Shown piece after piece: positions 42,705 to 51,845 of a stretch of 64,000 nt of DNA. The position numbers were made by a program, and so were the translations under genes. The stretch is from Arthrospiribacter ruber. GTDB taxonomy: Bacteria > Bacteroidota > Bacteroidia > Cytophagales > Cyclobacteriaceae. The stretch covers positions 1 through 64,000 of the forward strand of contig NZ_RPHB01000004.1 of the NCBI RefSeq assembly GCF_019343195.1, read 5' to 3'. The notes beneath the pieces are model-generated. The model was not told the DNA's origin. It searched no databases and was given only the letters and a program-made list of their open reading frames with translations. Positions within the stretch are counted from its first letter, which is position 1, and the number at the start of each line of letters is the position of its first letter.

Positions 42705-44186
42705 ATGAAAAAACACGTACTCACGCTTTCTCTGATGCTTTTGGCATACACCTTGGCTTTTGCACAGGTGGAAAGGGAAGTAAAACCGGAATCAAGTTCT
42801 GTCACCAATGGTGAGGTGACTATCAAAGGACAAAGGGTGCCTTACAAAACCACTGCAGGAACAATGCCTGTCTGGGATGAAGATGGCAAACCAATTGCAA
42901 CTCTCTTTTATACCTATTATGAAAGAACCGATGTGTCTGATAAAGCCAAGAGACCTTTGGTGGTGTCCTTCAATGGAGGACCTGGTTCGGGATCACTTTG
43001 GATGCATTTGGCATACACGGGTCCTTATAAATTGAATATTGACGATGAAGGTTATCCTTTGCAGCCTTATGGAGTGACCAAAAATCCCCATTCCATTTTG
43101 GATGTGGCAGATATCGTTTATGTAGATCCGGTCAATACGGGATATTCCAGGATTTTGGACAAGGATACGCCTAGGTCTACATTCTTTGGCATCAACAGCG
43201 ACATCAAATACTTGTCTGATTGGGTCAAAACTTTTGTAACCCGTCAAAACAGGTGGCAATCGCCAAAGTACCTAATTGGAGAAAGTTATGGTACTACCCG
43301 TGTCGCAGGAATGGCCCATGAGCTTCAAAATTCACACTGGATGTACCTGAATGGAGTTATTTTGGTTTCGCCTACAGGCTTGGGCTTAGAAAGAAGTGGA
43401 GCAATATCAGGTGCCAATTACCTGCCTTACTACGCAGCAACTTCCTGGTACCACAAAGCACTTTCTTCTGATTTGCAAAACAAAGACCTGGATGAAATCC
43501 TACCGGAAGTAGAAGCTTATACCCTAGATGTGCTTATACCTGCTATGGCCAAAGGCGGCAGCCTTGACCCTAATGAAAGAAAAGAAATAGCTAAGAAAAT
43601 GGCCTATTACACCGGATTGAGTGAAAAGGTAATTCTTGAACATGCTCTGGCAGTACCTACCAGCTATTATTGGAAGGAATTGATGAGAAGCCAAGGACTG
43701 ACAGTGGGTAGGCTGGACAGCAGGTACAGAGGTATTGACCAGACAGATGCAGGTGAGCGTTATGACTACGATCCAGCTTTGACTTCCTGGAACCATGCCT
43801 TTTCTCCGGCTATGAATTATTATGCTAAAAACATATTGAAATTTGATACTGACCTTACTTATAACTTATTCGGACCAGTACATCCTTGGGACAGAAGCAA
43901 TGAAAATACAGGTAGACAACTGGCTCAGGCAATGCTTCAAAACCCATACCTGCATGTAATGACACAATCCGGTTACTATGACGGAGGTACGGATTACTTC
44001 AATGCCAAGTACAACATGTGGCAAATGGATCCGGCAGGCAAAATGCAGGATAGGCTACACTTCAAAGGTTACAGATCCGGGCACATGATGTATCTAAGGG
44101 CAGAAGATCTAGCTACTTCCAACGAAGATATCCGCGAATTCATCAAAAATACTACTCCAGGTGATGGAGTACCGGCTAAATATTGA
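42705..44186 (+). CDS. S10-family serine carboxypeptidase, exported
   Basis: The start is placed at ATG 42705-42707, giving the signal MKKHVLTLSLMLLAYTLAFA. The longer frame from 42633 would add 24 unlikely residues. The mature protein shows VSFNGGPGSGSLWMHL (oxyanion region), the catalytic Ser in LIGESYGTTRVAGMA, the Asp in GYYDGGTDYFNAK and the His in GYRSGHMMYLR. It should release C-terminal residues from peptides outside the cytoplasm. Length (about 493 aa) is normal for bacterial S10 enzymes. Confidence 0.93.
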   Translation: MKKHVLTLSLMLLAYTLAFAQVEREVKPESSSVTNGEVTIKGQRVPYKTTAGTMPVWDEDGKPIATLFYTYYERTDVSDKAKRPLVVSFNGGPGSGSLWMHLAYTGPYKLNIDDEGYPLQPYGVTKNPHSILDVADIVYVDPVNTGYSRILDKDTPRSTFFGINSDIKYLSDWVKTFVTRQNRWQSPKYLIGESYGTTRVAGMAHELQNSHWMYLNGVILVSPTGLGLERSGAISGANYLPYYAATSWYHKALSSDLQNKDLDEILPEVEAYTLDVLIPAMAKGGSLDPNERKEIAKKMAYYTGLSEKVILEHALAVPTSYYWKELMRSQGLTVGRLDSRYRGIDQTDAGERYDYDPALTSWNHAFSPAMNYYAKNILKFDTDLTYNLFGPVHPWDRSNENTGRQLAQAMLQNPYLHVMTQSGYYDGGTDYFNAKYNMWQMDPAGKMQDRLHFKGYRSGHMMYLRAEDLATSNEDIREFIKNTTPGDGVPAKY

Positions 44187-44225
44187 TGGGAAAATAAAGT
44201 CCACAATCTTTTGTGGCTAATTGAA

Positions 44226-44299
44226 AAACCTGCTGATTAATTTGATCTCAAGATTGATTTAAGTCAATTTGGAGGTAAAGTAATCAGTAGGTTTTTTTT
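44226..44299. terminator. Terminator between the S10 peptidase and GluQ-RS genes
   Basis: Arms AACCTGCTGATTA and TAATCAGTAGGTT (13 bp, one G-U) enclose a 41-nt loop and are followed by a run of eight T on the plus strand. They have an A-run on the other side, so the hairpin may work in both directions. Confidence 0.65.
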
Positions 44300-45176
44300 A
44301 TCTGACCAAAACAGAAAAATCATCGAGCTTTTTGAACTCACCTTTAAGTCCAAGATAATTTGCTAAAGTGGTGTAAATGTCAGACTTTTTTTTGCCGGAT
44401 TTTCTCAAGTGCTGAATCGAACTGCTACCCGCAGACTTGCTAAGTTTCTGTCCCTTTTGATCTTTTAGAATGGGATGGTGCAAAAAGGCCGAAGCGGAAA
44501 AACTGTTTTTTTCTAGATATTGGCTAAGGAAAATCTGCGCCAAACTAGATCCATAAAGGTCTCTGCCGCGCACAATAAGGTTGACACCAAAATAAAGGTC
44601 ATCTACCAAAGAGGAAAGTTGATAGGAGGGAAGACCGTCCTTTTTTCTTACCACAAAATCTTTCAATATACCGGGCATTCTGCCCGACACCCTGGTTCCG
44701 GTATAATCATTTAGGCCAATTTCTTCTTGATCAGGAGTCATGATCCTCCAAGCCATTTCTGAACTGTCAAATCCCAGCTTTCGATTTCTACAGAATCCGC
44801 TATAAAACCCTCTTTTGTCCATTTTAAGGATTTTATTTCGGCTACAATCGCAGGCAAAAAGCACATGCTTGTCTTTTAAAAGCTGTAATGTCTCCTTGTA
44901 TTTTTCCAATCTTTTAAATTGTGAAAAACTGTTCTGAAACTCTTTAACATTTTTTGGACCAAGGTCATAGGGTATTTCCATAAAATCCAGCGTTTCAAAG
45001 ATATCCTTAAGGAATTTTGGCTTTGTCCTCTCTTTGTCCAAATCGTCAATCCTGAGAAGGATTTTTGCATTTTCCTTTTTTGCGGTATGATAAGTCAAAA
45101 CAAAAGAATAGATGTTGCCCAAATGTAAGAAGCCACTTGGGGTGGGGGCATATCTGGTAATTTTAGGATTATCCAT
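44298..45176 (-). CDS. gluQ: Glutamyl-Q tRNA(Asp) synthetase-like protein
   Basis: This class I synthetase-like enzyme lacks an anticodon-binding domain. It charges glutamate onto queuosine in tRNA(Asp). At 292 aa it has GluQ-RS length, much shorter than GltX. HIGH-type motif: YAPTPSGFLHLGNIYSF. KMSKS-type motif: GQKLSKSAGSSS. The zinc site is present as CDC at about 109-111 plus GFYSGFC. The partner pathway gene queA is in this window but not adjacent. It is a single gene, convergent with the S10 peptidase. Confidence 0.88.
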   Translation of the reverse strand: MDNPKITRYAPTPSGFLHLGNIYSFVLTYHTAKKENAKILLRIDDLDKERTKPKFLKDIFETLDFMEIPYDLGPKNVKEFQNSFSQFKRLEKYKETLQLLKDKHVLFACDCSRNKILKMDKRGFYSGFCRNRKLGFDSSEMAWRIMTPDQEEIGLNDYTGTRVSGRMPGILKDFVVRKKDGLPSYQLSSLVDDLYFGVNLIVRGRDLYGSSLAQIFLSQYLEKNSFSASAFLHHPILKDQKGQKLSKSAGSSSIQHLRKSGKKKSDIYTTLANYLGLKGEFKKLDDFSVLVR

Positions 45177-45307
45177 GCTTGATTTTCAGAGGTTATTGAC
45201 TCAATAGACCTAAGAAACACAATGTAGGGTGAATCTAAAAGTAAATTCCATTAATATCTTTTAAGATAATAAAATTTTTTAGCCTCAAACTGTGTTGCTA
45301 CTTTAGG

Positions 45308-46114
45308 GTGTTGAAATGCAAAAAGACCATATTGATACTTTTATTGACCGTAGCTGTCGTTTCCGTAAGCTTTGGGCAAGTCGTCACAGGCAATGTGGTA
45401 GAAGGTATGGACCGTAATTTTTTGGAAAAAGTGTGGGTGATAAACCTGAACAATCAGGACAGTGTGATCACCAATGAAAGAGGATATTTTAGGGTCAAAG
45501 GTCAGCGAGGGGACAGCCTTCTTTTCCGACGGGATTATTACATTCCCAAAAAACTGGCAGTGGGGGAAGACACCCATTTGTTTACAGATCTATATTTGGA
45601 TGCCAGAACATTGCCCATGTTTGACCTGTATGGGGAGCGACTGGTTATCCCTTTTAAGGTGGGTAACCAATCTACCATGAGATCCTTAGGGGACAGGGAG
45701 ACCGGTCCAGGGAAAGTGTACATGGGGCTGAGCAACAATGAAAACCTTCAGCCTGGACTTACGCTAGATGGACCTATCTCCTATTTCATGAGGAGTGAAA
45801 GGCAAAAAAGGCAATATGCACGCAAACTGGCTTTTTTGGCCAGGCAGCAGGATTATCTTGACCTCATCCAGTCAGATTCAGTCATGCAGGTACTGAAAAT
45901 GGAGTACAACCTTACCGACAGGGATATGGACGACCTGATTATTGAATTTAATCTGGCCAATCTAGATCATCAATTTCTCGACATGGACTGGGAAAGAGTT
46001 GAGAAAATGTTGACTGACTTTTTGGATCAGAGGACCAGGTACAGAAAGGAAGTGCCGCCCAATCTTGACAGGCGAAATCCAATTGATCAAAGAAATAGCA
46101 GGTTTAGAGATTAA
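45308..46114 (+). CDS. Exported protein with CarboxypepD_reg-like N-terminal domain, function unknown
   Basis: The signal peptide (TILILLLTVAVVSVSFGQ) is followed by a small beta-sandwich of the carboxypeptidase-regulatory type (VVEGMDRNFLEKVWVINLNN, NERGYFRVKGQRGDSLLF). The C-terminal half is helical and highly charged (RSERQKRQYARKLAFLARQQ). The start must be non-ATG: GTG 45308-45310 or TTG 45311-45313. The nearby ATG at 45316 is out of frame. The stop overlaps the stop of the convergent DUF4442 gene (TTAA 46111-46114). Confidence 0.75.
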   Translation: MLKCKKTILILLLTVAVVSVSFGQVVTGNVVEGMDRNFLEKVWVINLNNQDSVITNERGYFRVKGQRGDSLLFRRDYYIPKKLAVGEDTHLFTDLYLDARTLPMFDLYGERLVIPFKVGNQSTMRSLGDRETGPGKVYMGLSNNENLQPGLTLDGPISYFMRSERQKRQYARKLAFLARQQDYLDLIQSDSVMQVLKMEYNLTDRDMDDLIIEFNLANLDHQFLDMDWERVEKMLTDFLDQRTRYRKEVPPNLDRRNPIDQRNSRFRD

Positions 46115-46590
46115 GCTTTCCGCTTAAAAGACCAAGTCACATAAAATTTGGCAACAATTTCCCCATTTGGGGAAATTCCTGTTGAAACAGTCGTGATCTT
46201 ATCTGATCCTCCGATTTCCAAATTATCTATTAATTGACACACTTCTTCGCCTTGGCTACAGCTAAAGGATATTTTCTGATTGGCTTTCTTGAAATATTCC
46301 GCCCTAAAATCCACCACCAACATGCTGAATTTTCCTTTTCCGGCCATGGCAAGTTGACACAGTGCTCCAGTGCTAAGCTCGGCAGCACCGGCCATTGCCG
46401 CAAAATAAATAGATTTGAAAGGATTTTGACTTCTCCAAAAATAGGGAATGGTCACTGTACAGGATTTAAGATCAAGAGACTTGATCCTGAGCTTCCAAAA
46501 TATTGCGGAAGGGAGTTTGAAAAACATGGCCCACCAGAATATGAAAGGGTTGGTCATTCTCTTTAGGTACTTTTTGGCTTCTTCATTCAT
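46111..46590 (-). CDS. DUF4442 / hotdog-fold thioesterase-like protein
   Basis: The start is placed at ATG 46588-46590 (MNEEAKKYLKRMTNPFIFWW), giving 159 aa. The longer frame to 46674 lies inside the divergent M48 gene's leader. The body has the DUF4442 hotdog pattern: LRIKSLDLKSCTVTIPYFWR, NPFKSIYFAAMAGAAELSTG and MLVVDFRAEYFKKAN. It is probably a cytoplasmic acyl-CoA or acyl-ACP handling protein; the substrate is unknown. Its stop overlaps the stop of the convergent upstream gene by 4 nt. Confidence 0.8.
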   Translation of the reverse strand: MNEEAKKYLKRMTNPFIFWWAMFFKLPSAIFWKLRIKSLDLKSCTVTIPYFWRSQNPFKSIYFAAMAGAAELSTGALCQLAMAGKGKFSMLVVDFRAEYFKKANQKISFSCSQGEEVCQLIDNLEIGGSDKITTVSTGISPNGEIVAKFYVTWSFKRKA

Positions 46591-46686
46591 ATCTCCCTTT
46601 GATTGAGTTTTTAATTTTTGGAAAAATAATATACCTGGTTTGAAATGGCATCTTTTTTGGTGATTTTCGCACAAAATATAATCAAT

Positions 46687-47490
46687 ATGCTGAAGAAAAT
46701 ATGTTTTTTATTTGCGTTTGGACTTTTGATTTACTCCTGTGCACGGGTGCCGTTGACGGGCAGAAGTCAACTTTCATTAATCGGTAATCAGGAGTTGCTA
46801 CCATTATCTTACGAACAGTACGAACAGGTATTGGCGGAAAGCAATGTGATTACCAATACCTCTGAAGGGCAGATGGTAGTACGTGTAGGAAGAAGGATAG
46901 CTGATGCAGTGGAATCTTATATGAGAGAGCAAGGGTATGAAAAGCACTTAGAAGGATTTGCCTGGGAATTCAATTTGATTCGGGATGAGACCGTAAATGC
47001 ATGGTGTATGCCCGGTGGTAAAGTAGCCTTTTATACAGGTATCATGCCTATCTGCCAGGATGAAACAGGATTGGCAGTGGTAATGGGGCACGAAGTAGCA
47101 CACGCCATAGCCCATCATGGTAGAGAAAGAATGTCTAATGGCTTGGCTTTGAACGGACTTTTGGGAGGAGTATCTGCAGCCATGGGACAAAACCCAAGCT
47201 TAACGCAAAATCTCTTCCTTCAGGCTTTTGGTGTAGGAGGACAGTTAGGTATGTTGAGCTTCTCCAGAAGACATGAACTGGAAGCAGATCAGTTGGGACT
47301 CAATTTTATGGCCTTGGCCGGATATGACCCAAGAGAAGCACCTAATTTCTGGATAAGAATGGAAGAAGCCAGCTCAGGAGGAAGACCACCGGAATTTCTC
47401 TCCACTCACCCTGGTCCCAATAGAAGGATTGACCAATTGGAGAAAAGAATGCCTGAGGCACTTGAATATTACGAAAGAAGTCAAAGATGA
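46687..47490 (+). CDS. M48-family zinc metallopeptidase lipoprotein
   Basis: The start at ATG 46687-46689 gives a lipoprotein signal (MLKKICFLFAFGLLIYSC). The longer frame from 46645 would add 14 residues. The protease site is H135-E136-x-x-H139 in VVMGHEVAHAIAHHGRERM, with the third ligand Glu in FSRRHELEADQLGLNFMALA. It is an envelope quality-control peptidase of the LoiP/YcaL/Oma1-like branch, about 267 aa. It is followed by a strong terminator. Confidence 0.93.
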   Translation: MLKKICFLFAFGLLIYSCARVPLTGRSQLSLIGNQELLPLSYEQYEQVLAESNVITNTSEGQMVVRVGRRIADAVESYMREQGYEKHLEGFAWEFNLIRDETVNAWCMPGGKVAFYTGIMPICQDETGLAVVMGHEVAHAIAHHGRERMSNGLALNGLLGGVSAAMGQNPSLTQNLFLQAFGVGGQLGMLSFSRRHELEADQLGLNFMALAGYDPREAPNFWIRMEEASSGGRPPEFLSTHPGPNRRIDQLEKRMPEALEYYERSQR

Positions 47491-47500
47491 TAAAATAAAA

Positions 47501-47526
47501 AAACCTGCTTAAAAGCAGGTTTTTTT
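47501..47526 (+). terminator. Terminator of the M48 peptidase gene
   Basis: 10-bp stem AAACCTGCTT/AAGCAGGTTT with a 2-nt loop, followed by TTTT. Confidence 0.88.
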
Positions 47527-47598
47527 ATTCCATAAGTCGTTTTGGTTGACAATTTTTATAAAAAGGTAGTATATAATGAAATACATTCTCCTCCAATT

Positions 47599-47650
47599 TC
47601 TTGTTTCTTACGTCTTATGTCTTGCATCTTTTCTCTCGCCTCTCGCATCT
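47599..47650. repeat. Imperfect heptanucleotide tandem repeat, eight units
   Basis: TCT recurs at exactly 7-base spacing, starting at 47599, 47606, 47613, 47620, 47627, 47634, 47641 and 47648. The intervening four bases vary (TGTT, TACG, TATG, TGCA, TTTC, CGCC, CGCA). The array ends four bases before the exonuclease stop codon (47655-47657). It lies between two convergent genes, downstream of both. Confidence 0.75.
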
Positions 47651-47654
47651 CTTA

Positions 47655-48461
47655 CTACCTTTGTTGGAATTCCCTGAGTTTTACCTGTGTAAACTTCCTT
47701 TTGGTATCCAAAGGGAAATCCCCTTTCATCATCCAGTCATAATATCCAGGCTCTTCTTTTAAGACCTGTGCGATAGGTTTGCCTTTGTGTTTGCCAAAAT
47801 TGAAGCACTCTACACCTTCATCGTTGAATATAAACCTGCCAGCAAGATCCACCATCTTTTCATTTAGAATACTGTGGATTTTTTTCATGTCATTTTCGAT
47901 TATCCCCAGTTTGTTGCCCTGCAGGTCTTCTGCTTCTTCACCTGAATAGCGCTCTATCTGAGCCTCAAAAACCTCATAAGATGCAATGGTATCCGCTTCA
48001 GCTGAGTGTGCATTTTCCAATGACTTACCACAATAGAACTTATAGGCAGCTGTCAGATTTCTTTTTTCCATCATATGAAATATCTTCTGAGAATCCAGAA
48101 TGGCTCTTTTTTCTATGTCAAAATCAATCCCGGCCCTGAGAAATTCTTCCACCAAAAGAGGAATATCAAACTTCAATACATTAAACCCTGACAAGTCTGC
48201 ACCTACCAAAAACTGATGGAGTTCTTTTGCCATTTCCTTGAATGTAGGAGCATCTTTTACATCTTCATCATAAATGCCATGAATCAAGGAAGTCTCATTT
48301 GGAATAGGAACCGTAGGATTGATTAAGCTGGTTTTTGCTTCTTTTCTTCCATCCGGGTGAAGCTTCAAAATACTTATCTCCACAATTCTGTCCGTAGAAA
48401 TGTTGGTACCTGTTGACTCAAGGTCAAAAAATGCAATGGGGTTTTTTAAGTTTAATTTCAT
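47655..48461 (-). CDS. DnaQ-like 3'-5' exonuclease with C-terminal DUF3820-like motif
   Basis: The DEDDh exonuclease domain (1-175) has D13 and E15 in IAFFDLESTGTN, Asp in FNVLKFDIPLL (about 98-108), and His-x4-Asp in ENAHSAEADTIASYE. The C-terminal 70 residues contain FNFGKHKGKPIAQVLKEEPG and YYDWMMKGDFP, a motif also found in exonuclease X-like proteins. It is probably a stand-alone proofreading or repair exonuclease rather than the Pol III epsilon subunit. It lies 9 bp downstream of mpl, so the two are probably one transcript. Confidence 0.9.
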   Translation of the reverse strand: MKLNLKNPIAFFDLESTGTNISTDRIVEISILKLHPDGRKEAKTSLINPTVPIPNETSLIHGIYDEDVKDAPTFKEMAKELHQFLVGADLSGFNVLKFDIPLLVEEFLRAGIDFDIEKRAILDSQKIFHMMEKRNLTAAYKFYCGKSLENAHSAEADTIASYEVFEAQIERYSGEEAEDLQGNKLGIIENDMKKIHSILNEKMVDLAGRFIFNDEGVECFNFGKHKGKPIAQVLKEEPGYYDWMMKGDFPLDTKRKFTQVKLREFQQR

Positions 48462-48470
48462 AATAGAATT

Positions 48471-49835
48471 TTATCCGTTGATTTTTGATTTCAAAATACT
48501 CAAATCCATGTCATCGTAATTGCCAGAACTCATTAGCAAAATGTTGGTATCTTTAAAGTCCTTTTTCTCCAAAAATGCTTTTAATAAATTAATATCAGTA
48601 AAGAGTAGAAGGTCTTTTCTATTGAAGCCAGTTCGTAAGGTGGCTTCATCCATCAACTCTAGCTTTTTCAAAGATACAGCTTTTGGATTCAAATAGATAA
48701 TTGCTTCATCAGCGGCACCCATAGTACCAGAATAATTGTGCACAAAATCTTTGTTGAGGGAGCTATAAGTATGTAACTCCTGGACAGCGATCAGCTTTCT
48801 TCCGGGAAACTGTTTTTTTACGGCCTCTACAGTAGCCTGCAGCTTTGAAGGGGCATGCGCAAAGTCCCTAAAAAGAATGCTATTTTCAGATTTAGCCAGG
48901 ATTTCCTGCCTTTTTGCTGCTCCGGAAAAGGATTGAATGCTGGCGTAGAAATCTTTTTTATCCAAACCTAAAGCCAGACAGATTTCCAAAGCACCCAAAA
49001 GATTCTGTAGGTTATGTTCCCCGAATACCTGAACCGGAATTTCGGCATCTTTATCCAGAAGAAATGTTTTGCCATCTGCAATTCTATGGAGATGTGTGGA
49101 GTATGGGATGAGGAGAAAAGGTTGATCCTGTAGGCTATCAGCAATGCTCTTGACATGTGGGTCATTTTCGCAATAAATAAATGTGCCAGATGCTGGAGTC
49201 ATATCCACCAATTTTACGAACTGCTCATTGTAGTTTTCAAATGTTGGGAATACATTGAAATGGTCCCAAGCTATACCGCTCATTAATAAAATGTCATGGT
49301 GGTAATGGAAGAATTTGGGCTGCCTATCAAGCGGCGAAGTCAGGTATTCATCACCTTCAATGATGATCACCGGGGCATCTGAAAGCTTTACCATCAAGTC
49401 AAACCCTTCAATCTGAGCGCCAACCAAATAGTCAAATTCCACCTTATTTTCCTTCAGCACATGTAGAATCATAGAGGTAATGGTGGTTTTGCCATGTGAT
49501 CCAGAAATGACAATTCTTTTTTTGTCTTTGCTCTGATCATAAATGAATTCCGGGAAAGAATACACAGGAATTCCTAATTCTTTGGCTTTGATCAGCTCAG
49601 GATTGTCGATCCTTGCATGCATACCCAATATGATTCCGTCTAATCCTTCATGTATTTTTTCGGGGTACCAGCCTTTTTCTTTTGGAAGTATCCCTGCGTT
49701 TTCGAGTCTTGTTCTTGAAGGTTCGTAGATTTCATCATCAGATCCTGTGATCTCATAACCCTTTTTCAGTAAAGCCAATGCCAGATTATGCATGACTGCA
49801 CCCCCTATGGCAATAAAATGATATTTCTTACTCAT
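48471..49835 (-). CDS. mpl: UDP-N-acetylmuramate:L-alanyl-gamma-D-glutamyl-meso-diaminopimelate ligase
   Basis: This murein-peptide recycling ligase joins recovered tripeptide to UDP-MurNAc. The Mur-ligase fold has an N-terminal Rossmann part (HFIAIGGAVMHNLALALLKK), the ATP loop VISGSHGKTTITSMI, and IIEGDEYLTSPLDRQPKF plus FRDFAHAPSKLQATVEAV, which are Mpl-type features that distinguish it from MurC. Length (454 aa) is right. It is a cytoplasmic enzyme, co-directional with the exonuclease. Confidence 0.92.
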   Translation of the reverse strand: MSKKYHFIAIGGAVMHNLALALLKKGYEITGSDDEIYEPSRTRLENAGILPKEKGWYPEKIHEGLDGIILGMHARIDNPELIKAKELGIPVYSFPEFIYDQSKDKKRIVISGSHGKTTITSMILHVLKENKVEFDYLVGAQIEGFDLMVKLSDAPVIIIEGDEYLTSPLDRQPKFFHYHHDILLMSGIAWDHFNVFPTFENYNEQFVKLVDMTPASGTFIYCENDPHVKSIADSLQDQPFLLIPYSTHLHRIADGKTFLLDKDAEIPVQVFGEHNLQNLLGALEICLALGLDKKDFYASIQSFSGAAKRQEILAKSENSILFRDFAHAPSKLQATVEAVKKQFPGRKLIAVQELHTYSSLNKDFVHNYSGTMGAADEAIIYLNPKAVSLKKLELMDEATLRTGFNRKDLLLFTDINLLKAFLEKKDFKDTNILLMSSGNYDDMDLSILKSKING

Positions 49836-49856
49836 CTCTTATTAAAAGTTTATGTC

Positions 49857-49864
49857 CAAAAGTA
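49857..49864 (-). promoter_or_regulatory. Promoter -7 box TACTTTTG for mpl
   Basis: Exact TAnnTTTG match on the minus strand, 22-29 bp before the ATG. No -33 TTTG at standard spacing. Confidence 0.42.
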
Positions 49865-50122
49865 GCAATATGAGTACAGAGAGTAGGGTAAATCCTTCAA
49901 AAAAATAAAAATTAATACAGGTTTATATGCCATAGTAGGATTATCTGCAAATACAACAGCTTAATTATTTGATCTCTTTGCCCATTATAAATATTAGTTA
50001 ACCAAGCAAAGTTGACAAACCACAGCTTTCAAAAGGAGAGTAGAATATTGACATTCAGGCTTCAATAAAGTTTTGTGGATATTTAGTGTATAAAATGTTC
50101 AAAAACTCTAGCGTAAAGCCTT

Positions 50123-50130
50123 TACATTTG
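50123..50130 (+). promoter_or_regulatory. TACATTTG box immediately before dnaB (possible leaderless promoter)
   Basis: Exact TAnnTTTG match ending 5 bp before the dnaB ATG (50136). If used, transcription would start at or next to the start codon. It may be coincidental. Confidence 0.25.
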
Positions 50131-50135
50131 TTACC

Positions 50136-51725
50136 ATGGCAGAGAATCAGACAGGCAATAGCAACAGAATTACAGGTAGGAGAAAACCTGATTTAAATTT
50201 AACCAGTGGATTGGGAAAACTTCCTCCCCAGGCCATTGACCTTGAAGAGGCTGTTTTGGGTGCCTTGATGTTGGAAAAAGACGCCCTGACTGCCGTTGTG
50301 GATATCCTGAAGCCTGAGAGTTTCTACAAAGAAGCCCACAAAGTAATCTATTCAGCCATTTTGGATCTTTTTGGGGACAGTCAGCCCATAGATCTTTTGA
50401 CAGTCACCAATCAGCTTAGAAAAAAAGGACAACTTGAAATCGCTGGTGGGGCCTTTTTTATTACAGAGCTGACTTCTAAAGTTTCTTCCGCTGCCAACAT
50501 TGAGTTTCATGCCCGTATCATTACCGAACAGTCCATGAAGCGGGAAATGATCAGCATAGCATCAGAAATTCAAAAGGATGCTTACGAAGACACTACTGAT
50601 GTCTTTGAACTTTTGGATAAGATGGAGCAATCCCTTTTTGAAATTTCAGAGAAAAACATCCGGAAAAACTACTCCAATATGAGAGATATATTGAAGGAGG
50701 CCATTTTGGACCTGGAATCAAAAAAAGGACAAAAAGACGGACTTACCGGGGTCCCAAGTGGATTTACGGCCTTGGATAGGGTGACCTCCGGCTGGCAAAA
50801 ATCCGATCTTGTCATCATAGCTGCCCGTCCTGCAATGGGTAAGACAGCATTTGTTTTGTCAGTATTGAGAAATGCCGCAGTGGATCACAATAGACCTGTG
50901 GCCATATTTTCTCTGGAAATGTCCTCCGTGCAGTTGGTCAACAGGTTGATTTCTTCCGAAGCTGAACTGGATTCTGAAAAGATCAAAAAGGGAAACCTGG
51001 CAGATTATGAGTGGGAGCAGTTGATACACAAAACCGGAAAGCTGGCAAAAGCCCCACTTTTCGTAGATGATACACCGGCATTATCCATTTTGGAACTAAG
51101 AGCAAAGTGTAGAAAACTTAAAGCTCAGCATGATATACAGATGATTGTGATTGACTACCTTCAGCTGATGTCAGGAGATTCCAAGACAGGCGGACAGGGA
51201 GGCAACAGGGAACAGGAGATCGCCAGTATTTCCAGGGCTTTGAAGAAAATCGCAAAGGAACTGAGTATTCCTGTCATAGCACTTTCCCAGCTTTCAAGGG
51301 CGGTGGAAACCAGGGGTGGTGATAAAAGACCGCAACTTTCCGATTTGAGGGAATCTGGAGCCATAGAGCAGGATGCGGATATGGTTATGTTCCTTTACAG
51401 ACCTGAATATTATGGATTTACAGAAGATGACGAAGGCAATTCTGTAATGGGAGTAGGTGAAGTAATTATCGCCAAGCACAGAAATGGATCTCTCGAAAAT
51501 GTGAAGCTGAGGTTTATCGGAAAATATACGAAGTTTACCGACCTGGAAATGAATGTGCCTTATCAGCCACAGGATGTCTCTTATACGAGTAAATTCCAGT
51601 CAGCAGCCAGCGCACAGGATTTTGAATCAGGAAGCACAATCAGGTTGCAAAGTAAGGCTAATGGGGGAGACGGAGATGCTCCTTTCCCAGGCGGACTTGA
51701 TAGCAATGAACCTGCTCCATTTTAG
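50136..51725 (+). CDS. dnaB: Replicative DNA helicase DnaB
   Basis: This hexameric replicative helicase has 529 aa. The N-terminal domain (about 25-130) starts PPQAIDLEEAVLGALMLEKD. The RecA-like ATPase has Walker A (IAARPAMGKTAFVLS, about 228), IFSLEMSSVQLVNRL, Walker B (MIVIDYLQLMSG) and the motif ALSQLSRAVETRGGDKRPQL followed by DLRESGAIEQDADMVMFLYR. The disordered tail ends FPGGLDSNEPAPF. No intein is present. It is divergent from mpl with a 300-bp interval. Confidence 0.97.
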   Translation: MAENQTGNSNRITGRRKPDLNLTSGLGKLPPQAIDLEEAVLGALMLEKDALTAVVDILKPESFYKEAHKVIYSAILDLFGDSQPIDLLTVTNQLRKKGQLEIAGGAFFITELTSKVSSAANIEFHARIITEQSMKREMISIASEIQKDAYEDTTDVFELLDKMEQSLFEISEKNIRKNYSNMRDILKEAILDLESKKGQKDGLTGVPSGFTALDRVTSGWQKSDLVIIAARPAMGKTAFVLSVLRNAAVDHNRPVAIFSLEMSSVQLVNRLISSEAELDSEKIKKGNLADYEWEQLIHKTGKLAKAPLFVDDTPALSILELRAKCRKLKAQHDIQMIVIDYLQLMSGDSKTGGQGGNREQEIASISRALKKIAKELSIPVIALSQLSRAVETRGGDKRPQLSDLRESGAIEQDADMVMFLYRPEYYGFTEDDEGNSVMGVGEVIIAKHRNGSLENVKLRFIGKYTKFTDLEMNVPYQPQDVSYTSKFQSAASAQDFESGSTIRLQSKANGGDGDAPFPGGLDSNEPAPF

Positions 51726-51845
51726 GATTTTATTTATAAAAAATGCGAAGGCTTAAACTTTTGCTTTTCAGTCATTGTTAAGATTTTAATTTTATATACT
51801 TTCCTCTTTAAGGCAAACAGTTCTTTTAACCAAAATTTTGACCAT

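Noticed and set aside
47599-47650. Heptamer array considered as a CRISPR array
   Set aside because: Period of 7 bp, no spacer structure and no cas genes.
50136-51725. Possible intein in DnaB
   Set aside because: The frame runs through both common intein sites without interruption and length is normal.
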